Shown here: piece by piece, positions 16,895 through 25,809 of the stretch
How positions within the stretch are numbered: position 1 is the first letter of the stretch
Layout: each line of letters starts with the position of its first letter
From: an uncultured Granulosicoccaceae bacterium
GTDB lineage: Bacteria; Pseudomonadota; Gammaproteobacteria; Granulosicoccales; Granulosicoccaceae
Direction: 5' to 3'
Assembly: GCA_937922015.1 (NCBI GenBank)
Contig: CAKZVB010000083.1
Location: 1 to 32,437 of the forward strand
DNA: 32,437 nucleotides
The notes under the pieces: model-generated
What the model saw: only the letters and a program-made list of their open reading frames with translations
Told to the model about the DNA's origin: nothing
Databases searched by the model: none
Translations under genes and position numbers: made by a program

Positions 16895-18016
16895 ATGTCT
16901 AAAGTACTGACTACCCATGTCGGTTCACTGCCCCGAACACAACATGTGGTCGATTTCATTTTTGCACGCGAAAACAACCAGCCGTTTAATCAGGCAGAGT
17001 TTGATCGCTGCATGACTGAGGCCTGTGACCAGACAGTGCTCAGGCAGGTAGAGGCGGGTGTCGATATTGTATCCGATGGCGAGACCTCAAAAATATCCTA
17101 TGCCACCTATGTTAAAGATCGCTACACCGGATTTTCCGGAGACAGTGATCGCAATGCACCCGGTGATCTGAAATTGTTTCCCGGTTATTTAAAACGGCTG
17201 GCGGACGATGGCGGCACACCAAAGTATGCACGCCCCAGGTGCACGGGAGCCGTGAATTCAAAAGGACAGTCTGAACTGGGTAAAGACATAGCCAACCTGA
17301 AGAAAGCTATGGCGGCGCATGGTGCAAAGCGCGGCTTCATGAACGCAGCCTCTCCGGGCGTTATTTCGTTGTTCCTGCAAAACGAATACTACAAGGATCG
17401 CGAGGCATATCTCGCTGCACTTGCGGATGCGATGAAAGCGGAGTACGAGACTATTGTAGCGTCGGGGCTTGATCTGCAACTCGATTGCCCCGACCTGGCA
17501 CTGTCGCGGCACATGCTGTTTGCTGATGTTTCAGACTCTGAGTTTATAAAAATAGCTAATACCCATGTTGAGGCATTAAATCATGCTCTGAGTGATATAC
17601 CACAGGAAAAGGTACGCCTGCACATCTGCTGGGGTAACTATGAAGGTCCGCATGTCTGCGATATCGACATGGACAAAGTCTTCAGTACGCTTATGGGTGT
17701 TAAGGCAAGCTATTTACTCTTTGAAACGTCCAACCCCAGACACGCACACGAGTGGACAGTGTTTCGTGATCGGGCTTCTGAGATACCAGACGACAAAATA
17801 CTGGTGCCCGGTGTTTTAGATACCACCACTAACTTTGTCGAACACCCGCAATTGGTGGCACAGCGCTTACAGCGGTTTATCGATATCGTCGGGAGTGAGC
17901 GTGTTGTAGCGGGTACTGATTGCGGTTTTGGCACATTTGCGGGCTTTGGAACCGTTGATCCGGATATTGCTTATGCAAAACTCAACGCTATGGCTGAGGG
18001 AGTGAAGTTACTGTAG
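16895..18016 (+). CDS. MetE C-terminal-like zinc methyltransferase, stand-alone
   Basis: The 373-residue protein matches only the catalytic C-terminal barrel of cobalamin-independent methionine synthase, with no N-terminal MetE domain. All four zinc ligands are in place: H243 and C245 (HICWG), E277 (LFETSN) and C343 (GTDCGFG). The N-terminal THVGSLPR and DGETSK are also family hallmarks. Stand-alone members activate a thiol for alkyl transfer, including demethylases and epoxyalkane:coenzyme M transferase relatives. ATG 16895 is chosen because the longer frame to 16829 overlaps the bicupin and reads unlike a coding extension. It ends the operon. A role in removing a methyl or other alkyl group from the substrate is inference. 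Confidence 0.87.
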   Translation: MSKVLTTHVGSLPRTQHVVDFIFARENNQPFNQAEFDRCMTEACDQTVLRQVEAGVDIVSDGETSKISYATYVKDRYTGFSGDSDRNAPGDLKLFPGYLKRLADDGGTPKYARPRCTGAVNSKGQSELGKDIANLKKAMAAHGAKRGFMNAASPGVISLFLQNEYYKDREAYLAALADAMKAEYETIVASGLDLQLDCPDLALSRHMLFADVSDSEFIKIANTHVEALNHALSDIPQEKVRLHICWGNYEGPHVCDIDMDKVFSTLMGVKASYLLFETSNPRHAHEWTVFRDRASEIPDDKILVPGVLDTTTNFVEHPQLVAQRLQRFIDIVGSERVVAGTDCGFGTFAGFGTVDPDIAYAKLNAMAEGVKLL

Positions 18017-18098
18017 CGATGAAGTGTAGTGGATTTCTGTTGTCGGAAGATCTGCAGCGGAGATCTGCTTTGGCGTTGGACCCTGCCAGTCGCCGCCA

Positions 18099-19253
18099 CT
18101 ATTTAGTAAGCCATTCAGGAGTCGGCGTATCCAGGCCAAGCACAGAGTTTTTCATTGATCGATTTACGTAAGGTATTGAAAGCAGTTTTGGACCGTACTT
18201 TTTAGCGACAGATGAAATCATCGACGACGAATTCATCTGTGTGGTCTGTTGATGCGTCATTTTTAATACTTTTTTAGCTACGGGTAGTCTCAATCCGGTG
18301 TAACTGCTTTCCTGTTCTGTTTCCAGTAACCAGGCCAGCGTAGCGGCATCTTCGATTCCGAGATTCATCCCGCGGCCACCAACGGGGGAATGGATATGGG
18401 CTGCATCGCCACACAGGAAAGAACGACCACGGTGGTAACGCTTTACCAATCGGTAGGAAACCCGGAACTCTGATTGCCAGTGGATTTTCGTGCACCTGTC
18501 TGCCATCGGATGAAGCTGCAGAATATTCGGACCGTTGTGAATCAGCCTTACAATGTTGTCTTCGATTGCGATGCTTGCAAAGGCCTGTCCGGGTCTAAGA
18601 TCGGCAATCAGTGTATGCGCCAGGGAGGTATCTTTGAGGGTTGCATCGGCCAGTGTCCAGGTTTGAGGATCGCTTTCACCGTCAAACGTATAACCGCCTT
18701 TAGTTCTTACTTGTGAATGTGCGCCGTCGCAACCGATGATGTAGCTGGCGGTAGTGTTGTTGGTCGCGCCGTCTGCTGTGTTGAAAGTGGCGGTTACAGC
18801 AGAGTCCGACTGAGTGAAGTCGGCCAGTTCTGTATTCCACTGTACCTGAACCCCCAGTGAATCCAGATGCCGGATCAGGATCCGTTCTATTTCTCCCTGA
18901 CGTATAATAAGCAACTGGTTGTTATCTGGCCGACTCGGGGCATCTGTATTTTCTGACTGAGTAGAAAGCGCAATGGGTAGCATCGGTATTTCTTTACTAA
19001 TCGAACCGTTCCAGCAAAGTCGGATTTGATCAATAGTATGACCAGCGCTGCAGATTTGTCTGGTGACACCGCTTGCTGCGAGTATGTCCTGGCTCCTCGC
19101 GTTAAATGCCAGTGCACGGCTTTCATGCAGAGGGGCGGGGCCGGCAGCTTTATCGACAATAGTGCAGTTAATACCCCGGCGTGTAAGCTCCGTGGCAAGC
19201 GTTAAACCGGAAGGCCCGGCGCCTATAATTAAAATGTTATTGTGGTCATCCAT
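18099..19253 (-). CDS. FAD-dependent monooxygenase (aromatic-hydroxylase type), short form
   Basis: This 384-residue flavoprotein has the dinucleotide motif GAGPSGL (11-17), the DG motif IIGCDGAHSQVR (172-183) and the FAD ribityl-binding GDAAHIHSPVGGRGMN (282-297). These place it in the PheA/TfdB/MhpA-like group of NADPH-dependent hydroxylases. Many members are 500-600 residues with a C-terminal thioredoxin-like domain that is absent here, so it is a short version, not obviously truncated by mutation. It lies 49 bases after the double NTF2 gene on the same strand and is convergent with the methyltransferase gene. The substrate, aromatic or otherwise, is unknown. Confidence 0.88.
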   Translation of the reverse strand: MDDHNNILIIGAGPSGLTLATELTRRGINCTIVDKAAGPAPLHESRALAFNARSQDILAASGVTRQICSAGHTIDQIRLCWNGSISKEIPMLPIALSTQSENTDAPSRPDNNQLLIIRQGEIERILIRHLDSLGVQVQWNTELADFTQSDSAVTATFNTADGATNNTTASYIIGCDGAHSQVRTKGGYTFDGESDPQTWTLADATLKDTSLAHTLIADLRPGQAFASIAIEDNIVRLIHNGPNILQLHPMADRCTKIHWQSEFRVSYRLVKRYHRGRSFLCGDAAHIHSPVGGRGMNLGIEDAATLAWLLETEQESSYTGLRLPVAKKVLKMTHQQTTQMNSSSMISSVAKKYGPKLLSIPYVNRSMKNSVLGLDTPTPEWLTK

Positions 19254-19302
19254 AATCTATATGTCCGTTGTTGTGCCGCGTTATTGCATGTGATTTTCAA
19301 TG

Positions 19303-20352
19303 TCAGGGCAGCAACGACCTTTTCAGTCTGTCCAGTACATCCAGACCCTGCATAGATAGATAATGAAGCAGGTCGATAAACACCCAGTTCTCTGCCAGCT
19401 TGTCCCCTTCACGGCGATAGACATCGACAACACGCATATCTGCACGAGTGTCATTGCCGGTCATGCCCAGAAAGCCACCACCAGCGGTATTGGTAAGGTT
19501 TGCCCAGCCGAAAAAACAGGCGTAGTTGCCTTCGGAAAAACGCGTTACATGACCATTGAAAACTTTGTCCCTGAGGTTTTCACGAAAAGGGTATTGGTGT
19601 TGTTTCTGGTAGCGTTTGATTGTGTAGGTGGCGCCAATGCCTGCGGGCCCGTACCAGATCATGTCCTCGCTCCAGCGGCGTGCCAGTAGTTCCGGAGGGC
19701 AGTTATCGTCACCGCTTTTATTCAGTTCGGATAAGTCATCAACCATGCGGTTTACCAGGTCCATGGTGATGGCGCCCTCTGCGGGGTCCTGTTCAGTGAG
19801 TAACAATCCATCGTGAGTGCGTGGCCCGGGATGCATAAAAAATGCACCGGTTTGAGGCGGCAGTGGATAGTGACCGGCTTGATGCATCACGCCAATGATA
19901 TCGCAAAAGAATGCACTTTCTGTGATCTTGTTGTTTTGTACGCAGTTGAATTCTGCATAGCGAAGAAACACCATTTTACCGGTGGGCGGAATGCCCAGCC
20001 ACGGTTGATCAAACAGTCCGAAGAAATGACCCATGCTGCAGACCCAGACTTTATCCCCGTTGTCGGCGCCTGTAACTGATCGGGATCCTGCATCCTGATC
20101 AACCACATTATCACCGGCCAGAAAGATATCGGGGCGTCTTTGCAGCGGTGAAAAAGCGTCGTGCAAAGGTTGCCAGAAGATGCGGGCTGTGGCTTCGGCA
20201 CCGTGTTGTTCATAGAACGGGTGCATGCCACGCCACAGGTAATCCTCGCTGGTGTATTCGTCCAGTATCGACGGCAGCATATTGCGATCTGCTGCATCTA
20301 TCGCGTCGTGAAATTGCAACACAAGTTGCTTGGCGTTTTGAAAAGCGGGCAT
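19303..20352 (-). CDS. Double NTF2/SnoaL-like protein
   Basis: The 349-residue product looks like two NTF2-like domains (about 5-160 and 195-345). It shows YLWRGMHPFYEQHGAEA in the first and MIWYGPAGIGATYTIKRYQKQHQYPFR in the second, both typical of the SnoaL/ester-cyclase subgroup. The second domain ends with RREGDKLAENWVFIDLLHYLSMQGLDVLDR, a classic closing pattern of this group. AGGA lies about 8 bases before the ATG. It heads a two-gene minus-strand unit with the FAD monooxygenase. Its architecture echoes the gene at 14861, which suggests a shared pathway, although the operons converge. Confidence 0.8.
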   Translation of the reverse strand: MPAFQNAKQLVLQFHDAIDAADRNMLPSILDEYTSEDYLWRGMHPFYEQHGAEATARIFWQPLHDAFSPLQRRPDIFLAGDNVVDQDAGSRSVTGADNGDKVWVCSMGHFFGLFDQPWLGIPPTGKMVFLRYAEFNCVQNNKITESAFFCDIIGVMHQAGHYPLPPQTGAFFMHPGPRTHDGLLLTEQDPAEGAITMDLVNRMVDDLSELNKSGDDNCPPELLARRWSEDMIWYGPAGIGATYTIKRYQKQHQYPFRENLRDKVFNGHVTRFSEGNYACFFGWANLTNTAGGGFLGMTGNDTRADMRVVDVYRREGDKLAENWVFIDLLHYLSMQGLDVLDRLKRSLLP

Positions 20353-20636
20353 GTTCAGGTCCTCGAAACTCAGTGCTCTATAGTACTGCTTAATTGTGCT
20401 CGATTTGCGGCAAATACTGATAAAGCATGCTGGCGTCGATGGTGTTGTGGCTGAACGTTGTTGCTACCTGCTTTAATTTGGGAAAGGATGGATTTGTCCG
20501 GTTTTGTGGCACAAAATGACCGGTGACCAGCCTCTTGCAGGCCTGATTTACAGTGCCCGAAATGCGAATATATGCAAATAATATGGGCAATTTAGAGCTA
20601 AGCTGCGTACAGGAAATAGTTCGGTAACCATGGTGA
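20353..20636. other. Divergent intergenic region, NTF2/monooxygenase unit and RND unit
   Basis: The 284-bp spacer separates divergent genes. For the RND unit a possible promoter is TTTACA (20547-20552), 16 bases, TATATG (20569-20574); it is weak. No convincing minus-strand promoter or operator palindrome was found. Confidence 0.3.
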
Positions 20637-22001
20637 GTGACCTTCGTGATTAATAAAATATTCGGCGGCCTCGGGCTGCTAATTGTGGCCGGGGTAATTG
20701 GCTGGTTTGTTTTCCCGGAAAACCCGATGAAATCGTGGCTGGGCAATTCCCCGGGCGTTGCTGGTGATGGCACCAACGAACGCCAGGTAAATGGTGCTCA
20801 GACACAGGGTGGCCGGAGTGGCGGCCAAAACAGTGACCGGGTTGCCGGCCAGGCTGATAAAGGCCAGTCCAAAGGGGGTGCCGGGCAGAATTCAAGCGCA
20901 GTGCGGCCATCCTCATCGGGACGTCGACGCGGCCCCAGAGAAGCGCTGGTGGTTACCAGTCCGGTTCGCATGGCAATCTCCGGCGACCGGCTAACCTCGA
21001 TTGGAGATGGCGAAGCATCCGCATCGGTGACAGTGCTGCCACGTGATACGGGTCTACTTACTGAAGTGATGATAGAGTCCGGTGATCAGGTAAGACAGGG
21101 CGACTTGCTGGCGCGACTTGATTCGGAATCCGAGGAGATAGCACGCGATCTGTCTCAGCGTGGCGTCGAATATGCCACAATTGCCCAGCAACGAATTGCA
21201 AAGCTTGTACGCTCGCGTGCCGGGTCCCAGGCCGATCTCGATCAGGCAAACAATGCATTGGCGCGGGCCAGGCTTGAGCTTCGCGATGCAGATCTTAAGC
21301 TTGCTCGACGATCAATCATTGCACCGATTAGTGGCACTGTCGGAATTATCAGCGTAACTCAGGGTAGTCGCGTTGCTACCAGCACCGAAATAGTTACCAT
21401 TGATGATCGCTCAAAACTACTGATTAATTTTCGCGTGCCGGAACGTTTTGCCAGTCGTATCAGAGTGGGGCAGGAAGTCGAAGCCACCTCATTCGCGGTC
21501 AACGGAATGCAAACAGGAGTAGTCGTTGGTGTGGGTAATCGCGTCGATAGCAATAGTCGTACACTGCCTGTGCAGGCTGAGATCGACAATTCGAATGATC
21601 AGTTGCGCACCGGCATGGCGTTCTCGGTTACATTGCGCTTCAAAGGCGAGCAATTTCCTGCCGTTGATCCGCTTGCCGTGCAATGGGATTCAAAAGGATC
21701 ATTTGTATGGAAGGTGGCAGATCAGAAATCCATGCGCACCGATATACAAATTGTGCAGCGAAATACAGACTCTGTACTGGTGCAGGCCAACCTCACCGAA
21801 GCTGATCAGGTGGTGGTTGAAGGCGTGATGTCATTGCGCGATGGCGGGGCGGTAAGGATGGCCGGCGGCGGTGGTGGTAAAAAACCACCGCAACAGCCTG
21901 CCAACGGTAAGACCGGCAATGGCAAGACCGGCAACGCCGGTAATGACTCAGCATCACCGGCACAGAGTAGGGAGCAAAAACCCACCGGAGACAATACCTG
22001 A
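20637..22001 (+). CDS. RND efflux periplasmic adaptor (membrane fusion protein)
   Basis: This 454-residue adaptor links an inner-membrane RND pump to an outer-membrane channel. It has an N-terminal membrane anchor (about 5-26), a G/Q/N-rich flexible linker (about 40-100), a lipoyl half-motif, a short coiled-coil hairpin (about 165-215) and the second lipoyl half IIAPISGTVGII. A beta-barrel domain follows, then a low-complexity tail containing GKTGN repeats and glycine runs. The start is GTG 20637 or GTG 20646; no ATG fits. The long linkers at both ends are unusual for an AcrA-type protein. It is coupled to the pump gene (TGATG). Confidence 0.9.
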   Translation: MTFVINKIFGGLGLLIVAGVIGWFVFPENPMKSWLGNSPGVAGDGTNERQVNGAQTQGGRSGGQNSDRVAGQADKGQSKGGAGQNSSAVRPSSSGRRRGPREALVVTSPVRMAISGDRLTSIGDGEASASVTVLPRDTGLLTEVMIESGDQVRQGDLLARLDSESEEIARDLSQRGVEYATIAQQRIAKLVRSRAGSQADLDQANNALARARLELRDADLKLARRSIIAPISGTVGIISVTQGSRVATSTEIVTIDDRSKLLINFRVPERFASRIRVGQEVEATSFAVNGMQTGVVVGVGNRVDSNSRTLPVQAEIDNSNDQLRTGMAFSVTLRFKGEQFPAVDPLAVQWDSKGSFVWKVADQKSMRTDIQIVQRNTDSVLVQANLTEADQVVVEGVMSLRDGGAVRMAGGGGGKKPPQQPANGKTGNGKTGNAGNDSASPAQSREQKPTGDNT

Positions 22002-25000
22002 TGGCTACCAACAATTCACTGCGGGCCAACGAGTCGGAGTCCGGCGGATTCACAGCGGTATTTGTGCGTCGCCCGGTGCTTGCCATTGTACTGAATCTGT
22101 TAATTGTACTGGCAGGTGTTGCGGCAATTCTCGGCGTTGAAGTGCGTGAACTGCCATCTGTCGACAGCCCGATTATCACCGTCAACACGGACTATTCCGG
22201 GGCCTCGCCTGAAACAATAGATCGGGAGGTAACCGCGGTCATTGAGCGTGCTGCCGGTCGCGTACCGGGTACAAAGTCAATTGCCGGGTCATCAAGGTTT
22301 GGTCGCAGCCGGGTCACTGTTGAATTTTCCAGCTCCACTAATCTTGATGTTGCAGCTTCGGACATGCGTGACGCGGTCAACCGTATTGCGCGGGAGTTGC
22401 CGGATGCCGCGGATGATCCCCGTGTCGTAAAAGCCGATGCTGATGCACAGGCGGTGTTGCGGGTTGCGGTCACCTCACCAACACTGACAGCAGAAGCGCT
22501 GACAGTGATCGTCGAGAATCAGGTAATTGATCGCTTCACCTCGGTCGACGGTGTAGCCGATGTGAGGGTGTATGGTGATCGTGAGCAGGTATTTAGAATT
22601 GACATAGACCAGGCCCGGATGGCCAGTCGCGGGCTGTCGATAGCAGACCTGACATCGTCGTTGTCTTCGGTGGCGTTTGATACGCCGGCAGGTTCGTTGT
22701 CAGGTACTACTCAGGATCTGTCTGTACGGGCGACTGCCAACGTAAAGAGTGCAGAAGCATTTGGCGCTTTGTTCATTGATGAGTATACCCGCATTGATGA
22801 CATCGCCTCTGTCACTCTCGGTGCCGATACCGGACAGAGTGCTCTGCGTGCCAATGGCCAGACCGGCGTTGGTCTGGCTATTATCAGGCAGGCGGGGTCA
22901 AGCACCCTCGATATCTCAGCCGCAGTGCGCGCGGCGGTTGATGCCCTGAATGATCAGCTGCCCGGAGACATTCAATTGCGTGTCACCAGTGACGATGCCA
23001 CTTTTATAAGTGGATCGATCAGGGAAGTTTTAAAATCACTGGCACTGGCGATAGGTATTGTGATCACTGTGATCTTTGTTTTTCTCAGGGACGTCAGAGC
23101 AACCCTGATCCCTGCAATCGCGCTGCCGGTGGCCCTGACAGGCACCGTAGCAGGTTTATGGTTTGCGGGTTTTTCAATCAACATTCTTACCCTGCTGGCG
23201 CTGGTGCTGGCGACGGGACTGGTCGTTGATGATGCCATCGTTGTGCTTGAGAACATTGTTGTAAAAAAGAGAGAAGGACTGGGCTCAAGGGCTGCTGCTG
23301 TGCTTGGTACACGCGAAGTGTTCTTTGCAGTGATCACCACAACAGCCACGCTTGCGGCAGTGTTTATTCCTATTTCTTTCCTGCCCGGTAAAGCCGGCGG
23401 GCTGTTTCGCGAGTTTGGATTCGTGTTGGCGATTGCTGTGGTGATTTCATCTTTTGTTGCTCTCACATTGTGCCCCATGCTTGCCTCGCGGCTTTTACAC
23501 AATCCTGAGGCGGGCGCAGTTCGGCAGTCATTTATAGCACGCCTTGGTCACGGTGCCGCCGGCGTTTACTCGCATCTGTTGGGCTTTTGTCTCAGGTTTC
23601 CAGCGCTGGTTTTGATTGCTGTCATAGGCTTTGCAGCGCTTGCCTGGGCGATTTTTGGCAATATAAAAGAAGAGCTGTTACCGCGTGAAGACCGTGCGGT
23701 AGCACTGATGAGAGTCTCTGCACCGCAAGGTGTCAGTCTTGACTTCACTACTTCCAAGTTACGTGAAATTGAAGAGATTGCAGCACCGATGGTGGCCAGT
23801 GGTGAAATACAAAACGTATTCTCCATCGCCGGTCGCGGTGGTGCCGCCAATGGCGGGTTTATGGTATTTACTTTGGCACCGTGGAACGAAAGGCAGCGCA
23901 GTCAGGATGAAATTGTCAGTGAGCTCAATCGCGGGGTGCGCACTATTACCGGTGTGCGCGCTTTTGCAATACAACCCAATAGTCTGGGTATTCGCGGTGC
24001 AGGTTCCGGTATAAAAGTAGCGCTTGCCGGTGAGTCATACGTCGAGCTTGCAGCGGCGGCCGAGGCACTAAAGCTGGAACTTGAATCGGATCCGTCCTTC
24101 GAGCGAGTGAGTGTTTCGTACAAAACAAATCAACCACAGCTGTCTATTAATATAGATCGCGAGCGTGCGACAGATCTGGGTATACCGATAGCCGGGCTCG
24201 ACAGTGCCATGCAGGCAGTGCTGGACGGTCGCACTATTGGTGAGGTGTTTATTGAAGATCGCGGTGTGCCGGTAAAGCTGGTTAGCACGTTGCAGCCGGT
24301 CAATGACCCCACCGATCTTGCCAACCTTTTCTTGCGTAGTGATAACGGTCAGTTTGTTCCAATGTCATCCATTGCCACTCTTAAAGAAACCGCTATTGCG
24401 CCATCACTGGAACGTGAGCAGCGTCTGCGCGCGGTAACCATATCAGCCAGTCTGGGTGATACCGTAGCGTTGCGTGATGCGATGAATCGACTGGAGTCAC
24501 TGGCAACGCCATTGTTACCCACCGGGGCTGTGCTGCTGCCACTGGCAGAAGCCGCCACTCTAAATGAAACTTCAAGTGGTCTGGCAATAACATTTGGTTT
24601 TGCGATTGTTGTTGTGTTTCTGGTGTTGGCGGCACAGTTTGAGAGCTTTAGCAGTAGTCTGATACTCATCTTCACGGTGCCTTTCGGTATTGCCAGTGCG
24701 GTGTTCGCCCTGTACCTGACCAATACCAGTCTTAATGTCTATAGTCAGATAGGGCTGGTGTTGCTGGTTGGTATAATGGCAAAAAACGGAATACTGGTGG
24801 TGGAGTTCGCCAACCAGCTTCGCGATCGGGGTTTGTCGGTGCGGGATGCCGCGCAGCAGGCTGCGATGCGTCGCCTGCGTCCCGTAACAATGACAATGAT
24901 TTCAACAGTGTTGGGTGGGGTGCCGTTAGTGCTGGCCAGTGGTGCCGGCGCCGAGGCGCGTATTGCACTTGGATGGGTTATTGTTGGAGGTCTGGGTATT

Positions 25001-25132
25001 GCAACCGTGTTTACCCTGTTATTGATTCCTGTTTCGTATCTGATGTTTGCAGGACTAGCGAAGCCCCGGGCCACTGAAAACGCACGCTTGGAGCAAGAGC
25101 TCTCTATGGCAAATAGTGATGGTCAGTATTGA
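22001..25132 (+). CDS. RND-family efflux pump, HAE1-type inner-membrane transporter
   Basis: At 1043 residues this is a full-length hydrophobe/amphiphile RND transporter. The first helix (about 18-45) is followed by a large periplasmic domain beginning ELPSVDSPIITV. The proton-relay aspartate pair is in LATGLVVDDAIVVLENI. A second helix block contains LVLAAQFESFSSSLILIFTVPFG and GIMAKNGILVVEF. A further conserved stretch, RRLRPVTMTMISTVLGGVPL, lies near the C-terminus. It probably exports organic compounds or drugs by proton antiport. No TolC-type outer-membrane gene is adjacent, so a shared one from elsewhere would be required. Confidence 0.95.
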   Translation: MATNNSLRANESESGGFTAVFVRRPVLAIVLNLLIVLAGVAAILGVEVRELPSVDSPIITVNTDYSGASPETIDREVTAVIERAAGRVPGTKSIAGSSRFGRSRVTVEFSSSTNLDVAASDMRDAVNRIARELPDAADDPRVVKADADAQAVLRVAVTSPTLTAEALTVIVENQVIDRFTSVDGVADVRVYGDREQVFRIDIDQARMASRGLSIADLTSSLSSVAFDTPAGSLSGTTQDLSVRATANVKSAEAFGALFIDEYTRIDDIASVTLGADTGQSALRANGQTGVGLAIIRQAGSSTLDISAAVRAAVDALNDQLPGDIQLRVTSDDATFISGSIREVLKSLALAIGIVITVIFVFLRDVRATLIPAIALPVALTGTVAGLWFAGFSINILTLLALVLATGLVVDDAIVVLENIVVKKREGLGSRAAAVLGTREVFFAVITTTATLAAVFIPISFLPGKAGGLFREFGFVLAIAVVISSFVALTLCPMLASRLLHNPEAGAVRQSFIARLGHGAAGVYSHLLGFCLRFPALVLIAVIGFAALAWAIFGNIKEELLPREDRAVALMRVSAPQGVSLDFTTSKLREIEEIAAPMVASGEIQNVFSIAGRGGAANGGFMVFTLAPWNERQRSQDEIVSELNRGVRTITGVRAFAIQPNSLGIRGAGSGIKVALAGESYVELAAAAEALKLELESDPSFERVSVSYKTNQPQLSINIDRERATDLGIPIAGLDSAMQAVLDGRTIGEVFIEDRGVPVKLVSTLQPVNDPTDLANLFLRSDNGQFVPMSSIATLKETAIAPSLEREQRLRAVTISASLGDTVALRDAMNRLESLATPLLPTGAVLLPLAEAATLNETSSGLAITFGFAIVVVFLVLAAQFESFSSSLILIFTVPFGIASAVFALYLTNTSLNVYSQIGLVLLVGIMAKNGILVVEFANQLRDRGLSVRDAAQQAAMRRLRPVTMTMISTVLGGVPLVLASGAGAEARIALGWVIVGGLGIATVFTLLLIPVSYLMFAGLAKPRATENARLEQELSMANSDGQY

Positions 25133-25278
25133 GATGATTAAGTTACACTGCATCAATTAGATCTAAACCCCGGCTAAATACGGCGTCTGGCAGCGTATAC
25201 AGTTTCGTTTTGAAAAGACATGTTGACGTAGTATCCTCACAACTCGGCAAGATGAGATCCGTAAATAAAGGAAGAGAC

Positions 25279-25656
25279 ATGCTTTTAGAGTTGGATCATA
25301 TAAACATAAGGACTGCGAATCTCGCAGGGATGTCTCAATGGTATGAGGCGGTATTGGGGATGCGGGTCGGGCCGCGTCCTGAGTTTCCGTTCGGCGGAGC
25401 ATGGTTATATTCGGGAGATCGGCCGGTAGTGCATTTAGTTGAAACAGATGAAACTGAACAAGCAAACAATGCTACACAGATTGAACATATGGCATTTAAA
25501 GGTGAGGACTTAACGAAATTTGTCGCACATTTAATTGCCAGCAAAATCGACTATCGCGAGAGTTTAATGAATGATCCGGTCGCCTCTATGATACAGGTGC
25601 ATGTGAAGGACATTGATGGCAATCACATTCATATCGATTTTCACGGTACTCCGTAA
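25279..25656 (+). CDS. VOC-superfamily (glyoxalase/dioxygenase-like) protein
   Basis: This 125-residue protein has a paired beta-alpha-beta-beta-beta layout typical of the vicinal-oxygen-chelate fold. Candidate metal ligands are H7 (LDHINI), the VVHLVE histidine, IEHMAFK and the closing acid in DIDGNHIHID, where GNHIHID replaces the more common GN-xE-L pattern. ATG 25279 is preferred over ATG 25210 because AAGGAAG lies at 25268-25274 and the fold begins immediately. It could be an isomerase, lyase or resistance protein; I cannot choose. It stands alone, 146 bases after the RND gene. Confidence 0.8.
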   Translation: MLLELDHINIRTANLAGMSQWYEAVLGMRVGPRPEFPFGGAWLYSGDRPVVHLVETDETEQANNATQIEHMAFKGEDLTKFVAHLIASKIDYRESLMNDPVASMIQVHVKDIDGNHIHIDFHGTP

Positions 25657-25809
25657 TCCCGCTTGTTTTGCTGAAGTTTAAAGTGCTCTGTTTTTCAAAT
25701 TAGACTGCTTACATCAAAAAACCGTCCTCCAGTGCCGTAGACTATTTACCGCTGCGGTCTTTGGGTAAACAACCTGAAAGAACCTGATTGCCCTAAAATG
25801 TAATTGACG
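25657..25809. other. Intergenic stretch before the sulfur-transport promoter
   Basis: No gene is seen. A weak imperfect hairpin is possible (TTTACC at 25745-25750 with GGTAAA at 25764-25769), but no T run follows and it is not claimed as a terminator. Confidence 0.4.

Noticed and set aside
18048-18068. AGATCTGC repeated twice between the convergent genes as a terminator
   Set aside because: The self-complementary AGATCT units could pair, but the stem is only 6 bp and no T run follows, so no terminator was called.
20390-20776. Open frame of 128 codons on the minus strand overlapping the RND adaptor start
   Set aside because: It overlaps the well-supported adaptor gene and its promoter region and shows no domain.
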